Assembly: GCF_000585375.1 (NCBI RefSeq)
Contig: NZ_KK073874.1
Coordinates: 3,596,001 to 3,660,000 of the forward strand
Source: Cryptosporangium arvum DSM 44712
GTDB taxonomy: Bacteria; Actinomycetota; Actinomycetes; Mycobacteriales; Cryptosporangiaceae
Reading direction: 5' to 3'
Length of the DNA stretch: 64,000 nucleotides
Part shown: positions 41,733 through 49,893 of the stretch, one piece after another
Numbering within the stretch: position 1 is the first letter of the stretch
Layout of the letters: every line of letters starts with the position of its first letter
Made by a program: the position numbers and the translations under genes
The notes under the pieces: generated by a model
Told to the model about the DNA's origin: nothing
What the model saw: the letters and a program-made list of their open reading frames with translations, nothing else
Databases searched by the model: none

Positions 41733-42929
41733 ATGACCGAGACCGAGACCGAGACCGCACTCGTCGACTTCCCGCTGCGGCAGCCGGGCCAGTCGTTCCC
41801 GCCGGAGTCCTACGCCGGCTACCGGCAGCAGGACCGGCTGGTGCGGTCGAAGCTGCTCAACGGCGCGATCGTCTGGCTGGTGTCACGCCACGAGGACGTC
41901 CGCGCGGTGCTCAGCGACCCGCGGATCAGCTCGAACCCGACGCACCAGGGTTTCCCGAACGCGCAGCGCACCGGCGGGGTGCCGTCGACCGACGAGGTGC
42001 CCGGCTGGTTCGTCGCGCTCGACCCGCCCGACCACACCCGGTTCCGCAAGGCGCTCATCCCCGAGTTCACCGTGCGGCGGGTCCGGGACATGACCGCGGC
42101 GGTGCAGGGCATCGTCGACGACCGGATCGACGCGATGCTCGCCGCGGGGGACACCGCCGACCTCGTGTCCGACCTCGCTCTCCCGGTGCCGTCGCTGGTG
42201 ATCTCCAGCCTGCTCGGGGTGCCCCGGGTCGACCGCGACTTCTTCGAGGCGAAGACCCGTGTCCTGGTCACGATGTCGTCCACCGACGCGCAGCGCGAGA
42301 AGGCCGCCGGTGACCTGCTGCGGTACCTGACCCGGCTGATCGCGATCAAGCGGCGGCGCCCCGGCGACGACCTGCTCAGCCGCATGCTGGCGAACGGCGA
42401 CATGACGCCCGAGGAGATGTCCGGCGTCGGCATGCTGTTGCTCATCGCCGGGCACGAGACGACCGCGAACAACATCTCGCTCGGCGTGCTGACGCTGCTG
42501 CAGAACGCCGAGTGGATCGGCGACCCGCGGGTGGTGGAGGAGATGCTGCGCTTCTGCTCGGTCGCGGACCTCGTCGCGCTGCGGGTGGCGGTGCGGGACG
42601 TGGAGATCGGCGGGCAGCTCATCAAAGCCGGCGAGGGCATCGTGCCGCTCGTCGCGTCGGCGAACCACGACGCCGCGGTGTTCGCGCACCCGGAGCGCTT
42701 CGATCCGGGCCGGCCCGCGCACGGCCACGTCGCGTTCGGCTACGGCGTGCACCAGTGCCTCGGCCAGAACCTCGTGCGCCTGGAGATGGACGTCCTCTGC
42801 CGCACGCTGTTCACCCGGATCCCGACGCTGGAGCTCGCGGTGCCCGTCGAGGACCTGCCGTACAAGTACGACGGCGTGCTCTACGGCCTGCACGCGCTGC
42901 CGGTGCGCTGGCAGCGGGACACGCCGTGA
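41733..42929 (+). CDS. Cytochrome P450, probable polyene methyl-branch oxidase (NysN/AmphN type)
   Basis: This 398-residue soluble P450 has the I-helix motif AGHETT near residue 239, the ExxR motif (EMLR) near 270, and the haem loop FGYGVHQCLGQ with the ligand Cys at about residue 342. The ATG at 41733 follows GGAG. The stop overlaps the next gene, a 3Fe-4S ferredoxin, by four bases (GTGA), so the two are probably translated together as an electron-transfer pair. In nystatin and amphotericin clusters a P450-ferredoxin pair in this setting oxidises an exocyclic methyl to the carboxyl group. That specific role is inferred from context; hydroxylation of the macrolactone, as by NysL-type P450s, is the alternative. 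Confidence 0.9.
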   Translation: MTETETETALVDFPLRQPGQSFPPESYAGYRQQDRLVRSKLLNGAIVWLVSRHEDVRAVLSDPRISSNPTHQGFPNAQRTGGVPSTDEVPGWFVALDPPDHTRFRKALIPEFTVRRVRDMTAAVQGIVDDRIDAMLAAGDTADLVSDLALPVPSLVISSLLGVPRVDRDFFEAKTRVLVTMSSTDAQREKAAGDLLRYLTRLIAIKRRRPGDDLLSRMLANGDMTPEEMSGVGMLLLIAGHETTANNISLGVLTLLQNAEWIGDPRVVEEMLRFCSVADLVALRVAVRDVEIGGQLIKAGEGIVPLVASANHDAAVFAHPERFDPGRPAHGHVAFGYGVHQCLGQNLVRLEMDVLCRTLFTRIPTLELAVPVEDLPYKYDGVLYGLHALPVRWQRDTP

Positions 42930-43138
42930 CGGGCGCTATCCGCGTGCGCGCCGACGTGGAGACCTGCGTCGGCGCGGGCCAGTGCGTGCTGTCCGCCCCG
43001 GACGTGTTCGACCAGGACGACGACGGCATCGTGCGACTGCTCCAGGACGCGCCACCCCCGGACGCCGAGAGCGCGGTCCGGCTGGCCGGCCGCACGTGCC
43101 CCTCGCGTTCGGTCCACGTCGACGTCGCCCCCGGCTGA
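42926..43138 (+). CDS. 3Fe-4S ferredoxin, partner of the P450
   Basis: A 70-residue protein starting at the GTG that overlaps the P450 stop. Cys14 and Cys20 (CVGAGQC) and Cys58 (CP) are the three ligands of a 3Fe-4S cluster of the kind found beside Streptomyces P450 genes, with the usual SAPDVFDQDDDGIV segment between. It should carry electrons from a ferredoxin reductase to the adjacent P450; no reductase gene is seen in the window. It is the counterpart by position of NysM and AmphM. Confidence 0.9.
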   Translation: MTGAIRVRADVETCVGAGQCVLSAPDVFDQDDDGIVRLLQDAPPPDAESAVRLAGRTCPSRSVHVDVAPG

Positions 43139-43151
43139 TCCCCCGGGGGGC
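43127..43151. terminator. GC-rich hairpin between convergent genes
   Basis: GCCCCCGG (43127-43134) can pair with CCGGGGGGC (43143-43151) with one bulged base, around the ferredoxin stop codon. The next gene on the other strand ends at 43163, so a shared terminator is plausible. There is no T tract. Confidence 0.3.
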
Positions 43152-43162
43152 GTCCGCCCGCG

Positions 43163-44173
43163 TCAGATGTCGACGCGCACCAGGCGTCCGCTGCGCTCGT
43201 CGTCGAGCAGCTGCCGGTCCGCGTCGACCATGATCCGGACCAGGTCGCTGAACCGGGTCTTCGGTGTCCAGCCCAGCACCCGCTCGGCCTTGCTCGCGTC
43301 GCCGATCAGCACGTCCACCTCCGACGGGCGGTAGTAGCTCGGATCGATCCGGACGTACCGCTCCCAGTCGAGGCCGGCCTGTGCGAAGGCCGCCACGACG
43401 AACTCGCGTACCGAGTGCGCCTCCCCGGTGGCGATCACGAAGTCGTCCGGCTCCGGGTGCTGCACCATCATCCACATCGCCTCGACGTACTCCGGGGCGT
43501 ACCCCCAGTCCCGGATCGCGTCGAGGTTGCCGAGGTAGAGCACGTCCTGCAGACCGGCCTCGATCCGCGCCACCGCCCGGGTGATCTTGCGCGTCACGAA
43601 CGTTTCGCCGCGGCGGGGGCTCTCGTGGTTGAACAGGATGCCGTTCGTCGCCTTCAGGCCCCAGGCCTCGCGGTGGTTCACCGTCGCCCAGTACCCCAGC
43701 ACCTTCGCGCAGCCGTACGGGCTGCGCGGATGGAACGGCGCCGTCTCCGACTGCGGCGGGGGAGTGGCGCCGAACATCTCCGACGAGGACGCTTGGTAGA
43801 ACCGGCAGTCCAGGCCGGCCACCCGGATGGCTTCCAGCAGGCGGACGGTGCCCATGCCGGTGATGTCCGTGGTGTAGCCGGGCAGGTCGAACGAGACCCG
43901 CACGTGGCTCTGCGCGCCCAGGTGGTAGATCTCGTCGGGCTGGATGCGGCAGAGCAGATGGGCCAGCGACGCTCCGTCGGCGAGGTCGGCGTAGTGCTGG
44001 AAGAAGCCGGCGTCGGGATCCCAGAGGTCGGAGTCGAAACGGTCGATGCGGTCGGTGTTGAACGACGACGACCGGCGTTTCAGTCCGTGTACCTCATAAC
44101 CCTTGCGGAGCAGCAGCTCCGCGAGGTAGCTGCCGTCCTGGCCGGTGATTCCAGTGATCAGGGCAACGGTCAC
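43163..44173 (-). CDS. GDP-mannose 4,6-dehydratase (mycosamine pathway)
   Basis: This 336-residue short-chain dehydrogenase-type enzyme converts GDP-D-mannose to GDP-4-keto-6-deoxymannose, the first step toward GDP-mycosamine. It has the NAD(P) loop GITGQDG (residues 8-14), the catalytic SSSE (129-132), and Tyr153 with Lys157 (YGCAK). The whole length fits the family (NysDIII, AmphDIII, Gmd). It is read from a GTG on the minus strand, convergent with the ferredoxin and divergent from the thioesterase, with a 140-base gap in between that should hold both promoters. The bacterial Gmd of GDP-fucose synthesis is the close alternative, but the polyene setting favours mycosamine. Confidence 0.93.
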   Translation of the reverse strand: MTVALITGITGQDGSYLAELLLRKGYEVHGLKRRSSSFNTDRIDRFDSDLWDPDAGFFQHYADLADGASLAHLLCRIQPDEIYHLGAQSHVRVSFDLPGYTTDITGMGTVRLLEAIRVAGLDCRFYQASSSEMFGATPPPQSETAPFHPRSPYGCAKVLGYWATVNHREAWGLKATNGILFNHESPRRGETFVTRKITRAVARIEAGLQDVLYLGNLDAIRDWGYAPEYVEAMWMMVQHPEPDDFVIATGEAHSVREFVVAAFAQAGLDWERYVRIDPSYYRPSEVDVLIGDASKAERVLGWTPKTRFSDLVRIMVDADRQLLDDERSGRLVRVDI

Positions 44174-44313
44174 CGGCGCAGTCTGAGGCCGGTCCGGATG
44201 GGGAAACGACCAGATGATGGCGCGAGGAACTGGTCATTTTCGCGGGAGTTCCAGGCTTCACTCCGGGGTGGACGGGCAGCCGATTGCCCGTGCCACCGGC
44301 GAAGGGACCGACC
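44174..44313. promoter_or_regulatory. Divergent promoter region between dehydratase and thioesterase
   Basis: This 140-base gap separates two divergent genes. At 44198-44213, ATGGGGAAACGACCAG matches 12 of 16 positions of the PimM operator consensus CTVGGGAWWTCCCBAG. GGAACT (44226-44231) and AGTTCC (44247-44252) form an inverted repeat. GAAGGGA at 44301-44307 is the ribosome site for the GTG at 44314. I cannot place the -10 and -35 boxes with confidence. Confidence 0.4.
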
Positions 44314-45090
44314 GTGACGATCTCCGACACCGCGACCACGTCGTGGATCCGGCGCTACAAGCCCACTGAGGGCGCCGACGTGCGGCTGGTCTGTTTCCCG
44401 CACGCCGGCGGTTCGGCCAGTTACTTCAACTCGGTGGCGGCGCGGTTCTCGCCCGGCGTCGACGTCGTGGCGTTGCAGTACCCCGGCCGGCAGGACCGCC
44501 GGCGCGAGCCGGTCCTCCGTGACCTCGGCGAACTCGCCGACCTGGTCACCGCGGAGCTGCTGCGCCTGCGCGAAGTGCCGACGGTGTTCTTCGGGCACAG
44601 CATGGGAGCGGTGCTCGCGTTCGAGTGCGCCTGGCGGATGGAGGAGAAGGGCCTGGCCGACCCACAGACGCTCCTGCTCTCCGGCCGCCGCGCCCCCTCG
44701 GCGCTCCGGGACGAGCAGACCTACCGCGGCGACGACGCCCGGCTGCTCGCCGAGCTCCGGCAGCTCAACGGAACCAGCTCCGCGCTGCTGGAGGACGACG
44801 ACATCCTGCGGATGGCGCTGGACACGCTGCGCGGCGACCTGGAGGCGGTCGAGACCTACGTCGACAGCGGGCACCGGGTCACCGTCCCGCTGGTCGTCCT
44901 CACCGGCGACGACGATCCGAAGACGACGGTCACCGAAGCGCAGCGCTGGTGCGAGCACACCGAGAGCACCTGCCGGGTCCTCACGTACCCGGGTGGCCAC
45001 TTCTACCTGGACCGCCACGCCGCGGCCGTGGGCGACGTGGTCGCCGCCGAGCTGGCGAAGGTCCGCCCGACGACGATCGGAGCCCACTAG
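44314..45090 (+). CDS. Type II thioesterase (alpha/beta hydrolase)
   Basis: A 258-residue stand-alone thioesterase of the RifR/NysE kind. It removes wrong or decarboxylated acyl groups from stalled PKS ACPs. Seen: CFPHAGGSA near the N-terminus (oxyanion region), the nucleophile in GHSMG (Ser96), GDDDP for the acid, and GGHFYL for the catalytic His near the end. I chose the GTG at 44314 because GAAGGGA lies six bases upstream; upstream in-frame TTG and GTG codons at 44284 and 44290 have no such site. The stop shares one base with the next start, so this and the phosphoesterase gene are coupled. It is not the chain-releasing thioesterase, which would be fused to the last PKS module outside the window. 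Confidence 0.92.
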   Translation: MTISDTATTSWIRRYKPTEGADVRLVCFPHAGGSASYFNSVAARFSPGVDVVALQYPGRQDRRREPVLRDLGELADLVTAELLRLREVPTVFFGHSMGAVLAFECAWRMEEKGLADPQTLLLSGRRAPSALRDEQTYRGDDARLLAELRQLNGTSSALLEDDDILRMALDTLRGDLEAVETYVDSGHRVTVPLVVLTGDDDPKTTVTEAQRWCEHTESTCRVLTYPGGHFYLDRHAAAVGDVVAAELAKVRPTTIGAH

Positions 45091-45959
45091 TGCCCGCCGG
45101 CACGCTGTACGCGATCAGCGATCTCCACGTCGCGTACGAGGAGAACCGGCAGATCGTGCGTGACATGCGCCCGACGTCGGCGTCGGACTGGCTGATCGTC
45201 GCCGGTGACGTCGGCGAACGGTTCGAGGACGTGCGGTGGGCGCTGGGGGTGCTGGCCGAACGGTTCGAGCGCGTCATCTGGTGCCCGGGCAACCACGAAC
45301 TCTGGACCCCTCCGGACGATCCGGTGCAGCTGCGCGGCGTCGAACGCTACGACGCGCTGGTCGAGCTGTGCCGCGAGCTCGGCGTGAGTTCGCCGGAGGA
45401 CGAGTACGCGGTCTGGACGGGCGCCGACGGTCCGGTGGTCCTCGCGCCGCTCTTCGTGCTCTACGACTACAGCTTCCTCGTCCCCGGGGTGCGGACGAAG
45501 GCCGAGTCGCTGGCGCGCGCGTACGAGGTCGGTGTGGTGTGCACGGACGAGATGCTGCTGCACCCCGATCCGTTCCCGTCCCGGGAGGCCTGGTGCGCCG
45601 ACCGGCTGGAGCGCACCGAACGGCGGCTCGCCGAGCTGCCGTCGGATCGGGAGGTCGTCCTGATCAACCACTTCCCGCTGGTGCGCGCCCCGACGCGGAT
45701 CCTGCGCTACCCGGAGTTCGCGCAGTGGTGCGGCACGACGAGGACGGCCGACTGGCACGTCCGGTTCGGTGCCCGCACCGTCATCTACGGCCATCTGCAC
45801 ATACCCCGGGTGACCTGGCACGACGGGGTGCGCTTCGAGGAGGTCTCGGTGGGCTATCCCCGTGAATGGCGGCGTCGGCCCGGTGCCGCCGGTCGGCTGC
45901 GCCGGGTGCTCGGCACGCGGGCTCCGTCGACGCCGGCCCGCGTCGGTGCGCAGCGGTAG
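45090..45959 (+). CDS. Calcineurin-like metallophosphoesterase (PptH-like, next to a PPTase)
   Basis: A 289-residue protein with the full metal-binding set of calcineurin-like phosphoesterases: DLH (11-13), GD (39-40), GNHE (67-70), a later NHFP motif and GHLH near the C-terminus. The GTG start overlaps the thioesterase stop (TAGTG), and a phosphopantetheinyl transferase gene follows after ten bases. In Mycobacterium tuberculosis a metallophosphoesterase, PptH (Rv2795c), is encoded beside PptT (Rv2794c) and strips phosphopantetheine from carrier proteins. By context and fold I infer the same job here on PKS ACPs. Substrate specificity cannot be read from motifs; another phosphodiester or phosphomonoester substrate is possible. 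Confidence 0.85.
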   Translation: MPAGTLYAISDLHVAYEENRQIVRDMRPTSASDWLIVAGDVGERFEDVRWALGVLAERFERVIWCPGNHELWTPPDDPVQLRGVERYDALVELCRELGVSSPEDEYAVWTGADGPVVLAPLFVLYDYSFLVPGVRTKAESLARAYEVGVVCTDEMLLHPDPFPSREAWCADRLERTERRLAELPSDREVVLINHFPLVRAPTRILRYPEFAQWCGTTRTADWHVRFGARTVIYGHLHIPRVTWHDGVRFEEVSVGYPREWRRRPGAAGRLRRVLGTRAPSTPARVGAQR

Positions 45960-45969
45960 GGCCGGCACC

Positions 45970-46665
45970 GTGCTCACCACGCTGGCCGGGCTGCTCGAGC
46001 GGCTCACGCCGTCGACGGTCGCGGCCGAGGAGACGTTCACCGACCGCGCCGACGTGCGCCTGTACCCCGCGGAGGAAGCGGCGATCGCGCGGGCGGTGCC
46101 GAAGCGCCGGCGCGAGTTCGCCACCGTGCGGTCCTGCGCGCGCACCGCCCTGACCCGCATCGGGGTAGCACCGGCGCCGATCGTCCCCGGCCATCGCGGC
46201 GCACCGGCCTGGCCGGCCGGAGTGGTCGGCAGCATGACCCACTGCGCGGGCTACCGTGCGTGCGCGGTCGCCCTCGCACACGACGTGATCACGATCGGCG
46301 TCGACGCCGAACCCGCACAGCGGCTGCCCGACGGCGTGCTGGACGTGATCTCGCTGCCGGCCGAACGCGCCGCGCTCGCCGCACTGGCTCAGCAGGCACC
46401 CGGGATCGCCTGGGACCGGATGCTGTTCAGCGCCAAAGAGGCCGTCTACAAAGCCTGGTTTCCGCTGATGCGCGCACCGCTGGACTTCTCCGAGGCGACG
46501 GTCGACTTCGACCCGGTGGGGCGGACGTTCACCGCTCGCCTCCTGGTACCGGGCCCGGCCACCCCAGCCGGGCAACTGACCGAATTCAGCGGTCGCTGGC
46601 TGCAGGCGCGAGGTCTGGTGCTCTCCGCCATCGTCGTGCCCGCCCCGTCCGTCGTCGCAGCTTGA
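45970..46665 (+). CDS. 4'-phosphopantetheinyl transferase (Sfp/PptT type)
   Basis: A 231-residue enzyme that transfers the phosphopantetheine arm of CoA to the serine of ACP domains, activating the PKS. Motifs: SMTHCAGYR near residue 88, GVDAEP with magnesium ligands Asp112 and Glu114, and FSAKEAVYKAW at 153-163. An in-frame extension back to 45862 would overlap the preceding gene, so I use the GTG at 45970, ten bases after the phosphoesterase stop. The next gene starts nine bases after the stop, with GAGGAGG between. The sequence resembles PptT and EntD more than the short Sfp. It is positioned like nysF. Confidence 0.93.
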   Translation: MLTTLAGLLERLTPSTVAAEETFTDRADVRLYPAEEAAIARAVPKRRREFATVRSCARTALTRIGVAPAPIVPGHRGAPAWPAGVVGSMTHCAGYRACAVALAHDVITIGVDAEPAQRLPDGVLDVISLPAERAALAALAQQAPGIAWDRMLFSAKEAVYKAWFPLMRAPLDFSEATVDFDPVGRTFTARLLVPGPATPAGQLTEFSGRWLQARGLVLSAIVVPAPSVVAA

Positions 46666-46674
46666 GGAGGCACG

Positions 46675-47730
46675 ATGAGCTACGCCTACCCGGTCTCCAA
46701 GCCCTGGCTCGGCGACCGGGAACAACAGTTGGTCGGCGAGGCGATCGCCAGCGGTTGGATCTCGTCGCAGGGCCCGGAGATCAAGCGGTTCGAGGCCGCG
46801 TTCGCCGAGTACAACGGCGTCGCGCACGGCGTCGCGTGCTCGTCGGGGACGGCGGCACTGACCGTCGCGCTGGCCGCGCTGGGAGTCGGGCCCGGCGACG
46901 AGGTGATCGTGCCCGAGTTCACGATGATCGCCTCGGCGTGGGCCGTGAACTACGTCGGCGCGACGCCGGTGTTCGTCGACTGCGGCGACGACCTCAACCT
47001 CGACGTCACGAAGATCGAGGCCCGGATCACGTCCCGGACCGCGGTGATCATGCCGGTGCACGTCTACGGCCGCCGGTGCGACATGGACGCGATCATGGAG
47101 CTGGCCTACGACTACAACCTGCGGGTCGTGGAGGACTCGGCGGAGTCGCACGGCGTGCGACCGGTGGGTGACGTCGCCTGTTTCTCGTTGTTCGCCAACA
47201 AGATCATCACGGCGGGGGAGGGCGGCATCTGCATCACGAACGAGCCGCGCCTGGCCGAGCAGATGGCGCACCTGCGGGCGATGGCCTTCACCAAGGACCA
47301 CAGCTTCCTGCACAAGAAGATCGCCTACAACTTCCGGATGACGAACCTCCAGGCCGCGCTCGCGAGCGCGCAGCTCGAGCGGATCGACGAGATCCTGAGC
47401 CGGCGGCGGGCGATCGAGAAGTACTACGACGCCGCGCTCGCCGGGATACCGGGCGTGACGCTGATGCCGCCCCGCGACGTGCTCTGGATGTACGACGTGC
47501 GCGTCGAGCGGCGCGCGCAGCTCCAGGCCCACCTGGCCGAGAACGGCGTCGAGACGCGGCTGTTCTTCAAACCGATGAGCCGCCAACCGATGTACTTCGA
47601 CGCCGGGTGGCCGGAACTCAAGGCCGCGGCGTTCAGTGAGGACGGCCTCTACCTGCCGACCTACCCCGAGCTCACCGAGGCCGACCAGGAGATCATCGTC
47701 GGCCACATCCGGTCCTTCTACCGGCCCTGA
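46675..47730 (+). CDS. DegT/DnrJ/EryC1 aminotransferase, probable GDP-mycosamine synthase
   Basis: A 351-residue PLP enzyme predicted to aminate GDP-3-keto-6-deoxymannose to GDP-mycosamine (NysDII/AmphDII role). The PLP-binding Lys176 lies in FANKIITAGEGG; other family marks are ASGWISSQGP, SSGTAAL, and EDSAESHG. The ATG has a strong GAGGAGG site just after the PPTase stop. Together with the dehydratase and the glycosyltransferase it makes up the known gene-encoded mycosamine steps; no 3,4-isomerase gene is seen here, as is usual for these clusters. Family members acting on other sugars, such as perosamine synthase, look similar, so the substrate is inferred from context. Confidence 0.9.
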   Translation: MSYAYPVSKPWLGDREQQLVGEAIASGWISSQGPEIKRFEAAFAEYNGVAHGVACSSGTAALTVALAALGVGPGDEVIVPEFTMIASAWAVNYVGATPVFVDCGDDLNLDVTKIEARITSRTAVIMPVHVYGRRCDMDAIMELAYDYNLRVVEDSAESHGVRPVGDVACFSLFANKIITAGEGGICITNEPRLAEQMAHLRAMAFTKDHSFLHKKIAYNFRMTNLQAALASAQLERIDEILSRRRAIEKYYDAALAGIPGVTLMPPRDVLWMYDVRVERRAQLQAHLAENGVETRLFFKPMSRQPMYFDAGWPELKAAAFSEDGLYLPTYPELTEADQEIIVGHIRSFYRP

Positions 47731-47778
47731 CGGCCGGTCCGACCGCGGCGCCGCCGCCGCGACTTCCTGGAGCGAATC

Positions 47779-49821
47779 ATGACGACGCCGGCTGACGAGG
47801 CCGCGGGCGTGCTGCACGCGTCGCGGAAGGAGACCGAACGCCCTCGCCGCTATGGCGTCAGCCGCGCCGTCACCGGTGCACCGGTGACCCGGACACCCCG
47901 TCGTCCCGGCCCGGCGCCTGAGCTGCTGCGGGTGCGGTGGGTGGAGGTGCGCGGGTCCGGGGCGGGGTTCCCGGCCGGTTTCCGGACCGGCTTCGTGACC
48001 GCGGCTGGCGCTCTGCCCGAGCCGGCCGGCGGGCGGGTGCCCGACCTGGTCGTCGTCGAGACCGACGAGTCGTGCGACGCGTCCGGCGTGTGCGCCCGCG
48101 TGCTCGGCCCGCTCCGGGCGTTCCTGTCCGACCGTCGGTACACCGGTTCGCGGCTGGCCGTCGTGACCCGCCTCGGGGTCGCGGTCGAGCCGGGCGCGCC
48201 GGTCAACGTCGCCGTCGCGGCGGCCTGGGGACTGGTGCGCGCGGCGCAGAACGAGCATCCGGGGCGGGTCGTGCTGGTCGACGTGGAGGCCGACGAGCCC
48301 GCGCTGCTCAGCGTGCTGGCCGCGGTGACGGCCACCGGTGAAGCGCAGGCGGCGGTCCGCGGCGGGAGCGTGCTGGTGCCCCGCCTGGAGGCGCTCGACG
48401 ACGGTGGCGGCCTGCTGCCTCCGCCCGGCGCGACACCGTGGCGCCTCACGCGCGGTGGGGACGGCCTCACCCTGCTGCCGTGCCCGCAGGTCGGTGCGCC
48501 GCTCACCGGCCGGCAGGTCCGGATCTCGGTCCGGGCGGGCGGGGTCAACCCCAGCGACGCGTCGGGCAGGTTCCGGAACCTCGGCCGGGAGGCGGCGGGC
48601 ATCGTCCTCGACGTCGGCCCGGAGGTTGCCGGCCTCCGTCCCGGGGACCGGGTGACCGGGCTGGCCGACGCGTGTTTCGGCCCGGTGGCGCTCAGCAGCG
48701 AACCGCTGCTGCTGCCGGTACCCGAGGACTGGACGTTCGAGCAGGCAGCGACCGTTCCGGTCGCGTTCCTGACCGCCTACTACGCGCTGGCGGACGTCGC
48801 TCCGGGGGCGTCGGTGCTCGTCCGTGACGGCGCCGGCGGGGCGGGCACGGCCGCGATCCAGCTGGCTCAGCATCTCGGTGCTGACGTTTACGTGACCGCC
48901 GCCGAATCCACCTGGGACGTGCTCCGCGACCTGGGCCTGCCGGACGACCGCATCGCCGTGAGGTGGCCGACCACCAGGTTCGACGTGGTGTTCGAGAATC
49001 GGTATTTCGACGCCGGGCCCGACATCGTCTCCGCGATGCTGGCCGAGCTGGCCGAGCTCTTCGCAGCCGGCGTGCTCGACCCCCTGCCGGTCACCGCGTT
49101 CGACGTGCGCCGGGCCCGGGACGCGCTGTGGCACCTGAGCCGGGGCGAACACACCGGCAAGGTCGTGCTGACGATCCCGCACGGGTGGGACACCGACCGG
49201 ACGGTGCTCGTCACCGGTGGCACCGGACACCTGGGGCGCGACATCGCCCGGTACCTGGTCACCGCCCGGGGGACGCGCCGCCTGGTGCTGGCCGGTCCGG
49301 CCGCGCCGGGCACGGATGCGCTGCGGAGGGAGTTGACCGCGTCCGGCGCGCGCGTCGACGTCGTGGTCTGTGACGTGGCCGATCGGCGCGCGCTCTCCGC
49401 GCTGCTCACCACGCACCCGGTGGACGCCGTGGTTCACGTCGCCGGCCCCCTGGACGGTGGGGCCGTCGGGTCGCTGACCCCGGATGAGCTGGGGAGCGCG
49501 CTGCGCGCCAAGCTCGACGTCGCCTGGCACCTGCACGAGCTGGTCGGCGACGCGCCACTCGTCGTGTTGTCCTCTCCGGCCGGGCTGCTGGGCACGCCGG
49601 GGCGGGGCGCCGACGCCGCGGCGAGCGCGGGGCTCGACGCCCTGATGCACCAGCGGCAACGGCTGGGCCTTCCCGGTCTGTCGCTGGCCTGGGAGAGCGG
49701 GGAGACCGCGCTGCGGCTGTTCGACCTGGCGATCGGCAGCGACGAGGCCCTGATCGCGCCGTTCCGCGTCGACGCGTGGGCCGACCTGCCGGTGCCGCCG
49801 CTGTTCGACCGGCTGGTATAG
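47779..49821 (+). CDS. Free-standing PKS ER-KR didomain, apparently catalytically dead
   Basis: A 680-residue protein laid out like the reducing part of a fully reducing PKS module, without KS, AT, DH or ACP. After a charged 45-residue N-terminus come the KR structural half (to about 205; AAWGLVRAAQNEHPG), an ER (about 230-462; FLTAYYALADVAPGASVLV) and the catalytic KR half (475-680; VLVTGGTGHLG). Damage is clear. In the KR, the active Tyr and Asn of the usual GQGSYAAAN are Asp and Ser (GRGADAAAS). In the ER, the usual Lys before WDVLR is Thr, and about 55 residues around the VDVVLNSLAG region are missing. The deletions keep the frame open, and there is a CTGGAG site before the ATG. It lies 48 bases after the aminotransferase and before a terminator. 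It may be a relic, a structural partner or a trans-acting domain. Confidence 0.85.
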   Translation: MTTPADEAAGVLHASRKETERPRRYGVSRAVTGAPVTRTPRRPGPAPELLRVRWVEVRGSGAGFPAGFRTGFVTAAGALPEPAGGRVPDLVVVETDESCDASGVCARVLGPLRAFLSDRRYTGSRLAVVTRLGVAVEPGAPVNVAVAAAWGLVRAAQNEHPGRVVLVDVEADEPALLSVLAAVTATGEAQAAVRGGSVLVPRLEALDDGGGLLPPPGATPWRLTRGGDGLTLLPCPQVGAPLTGRQVRISVRAGGVNPSDASGRFRNLGREAAGIVLDVGPEVAGLRPGDRVTGLADACFGPVALSSEPLLLPVPEDWTFEQAATVPVAFLTAYYALADVAPGASVLVRDGAGGAGTAAIQLAQHLGADVYVTAAESTWDVLRDLGLPDDRIAVRWPTTRFDVVFENRYFDAGPDIVSAMLAELAELFAAGVLDPLPVTAFDVRRARDALWHLSRGEHTGKVVLTIPHGWDTDRTVLVTGGTGHLGRDIARYLVTARGTRRLVLAGPAAPGTDALRRELTASGARVDVVVCDVADRRALSALLTTHPVDAVVHVAGPLDGGAVGSLTPDELGSALRAKLDVAWHLHELVGDAPLVVLSSPAGLLGTPGRGADAAASAGLDALMHQRQRLGLPGLSLAWESGETALRLFDLAIGSDEALIAPFRVDAWADLPVPPLFDRLV

Positions 49822-49824
49822 CGG

Positions 49825-49861
49825 AACGCCCCGATCGTCCGTGATGACGATCGGGGCGTTT
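49825..49861 (+). terminator. Strong hairpin terminator at the end of the biosynthetic block
   Basis: A perfect 15-bp stem pairs AACGCCCCGATCGTC (49825-49839) with GACGATCGGGGCGTT (49846-49860) around a six-base loop, four bases after the stop of the ER-KR gene. On the plus strand it ends in TTT; on the minus strand the stem also precedes a short T run, so it may serve the facing regulator operon too. Confidence 0.85.
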
Positions 49862-49893
49862 GCCGTCGTGGGTCAGCTCAGTCGTGGGTCAGT

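Noticed and set aside
45862-45969. Longer N-terminus for the phosphopantetheinyl transferase from 45862
   Set aside because: It would overlap the phosphoesterase gene by about 100 bases and adds an Arg-rich stretch without family similarity.
45781-49659. 1292-residue minus-strand frame opposite the PPTase, aminotransferase and ER-KR genes
   Set aside because: No recognisable domain, Arg/His/Gly-rich, and fully opposite well-supported genes.
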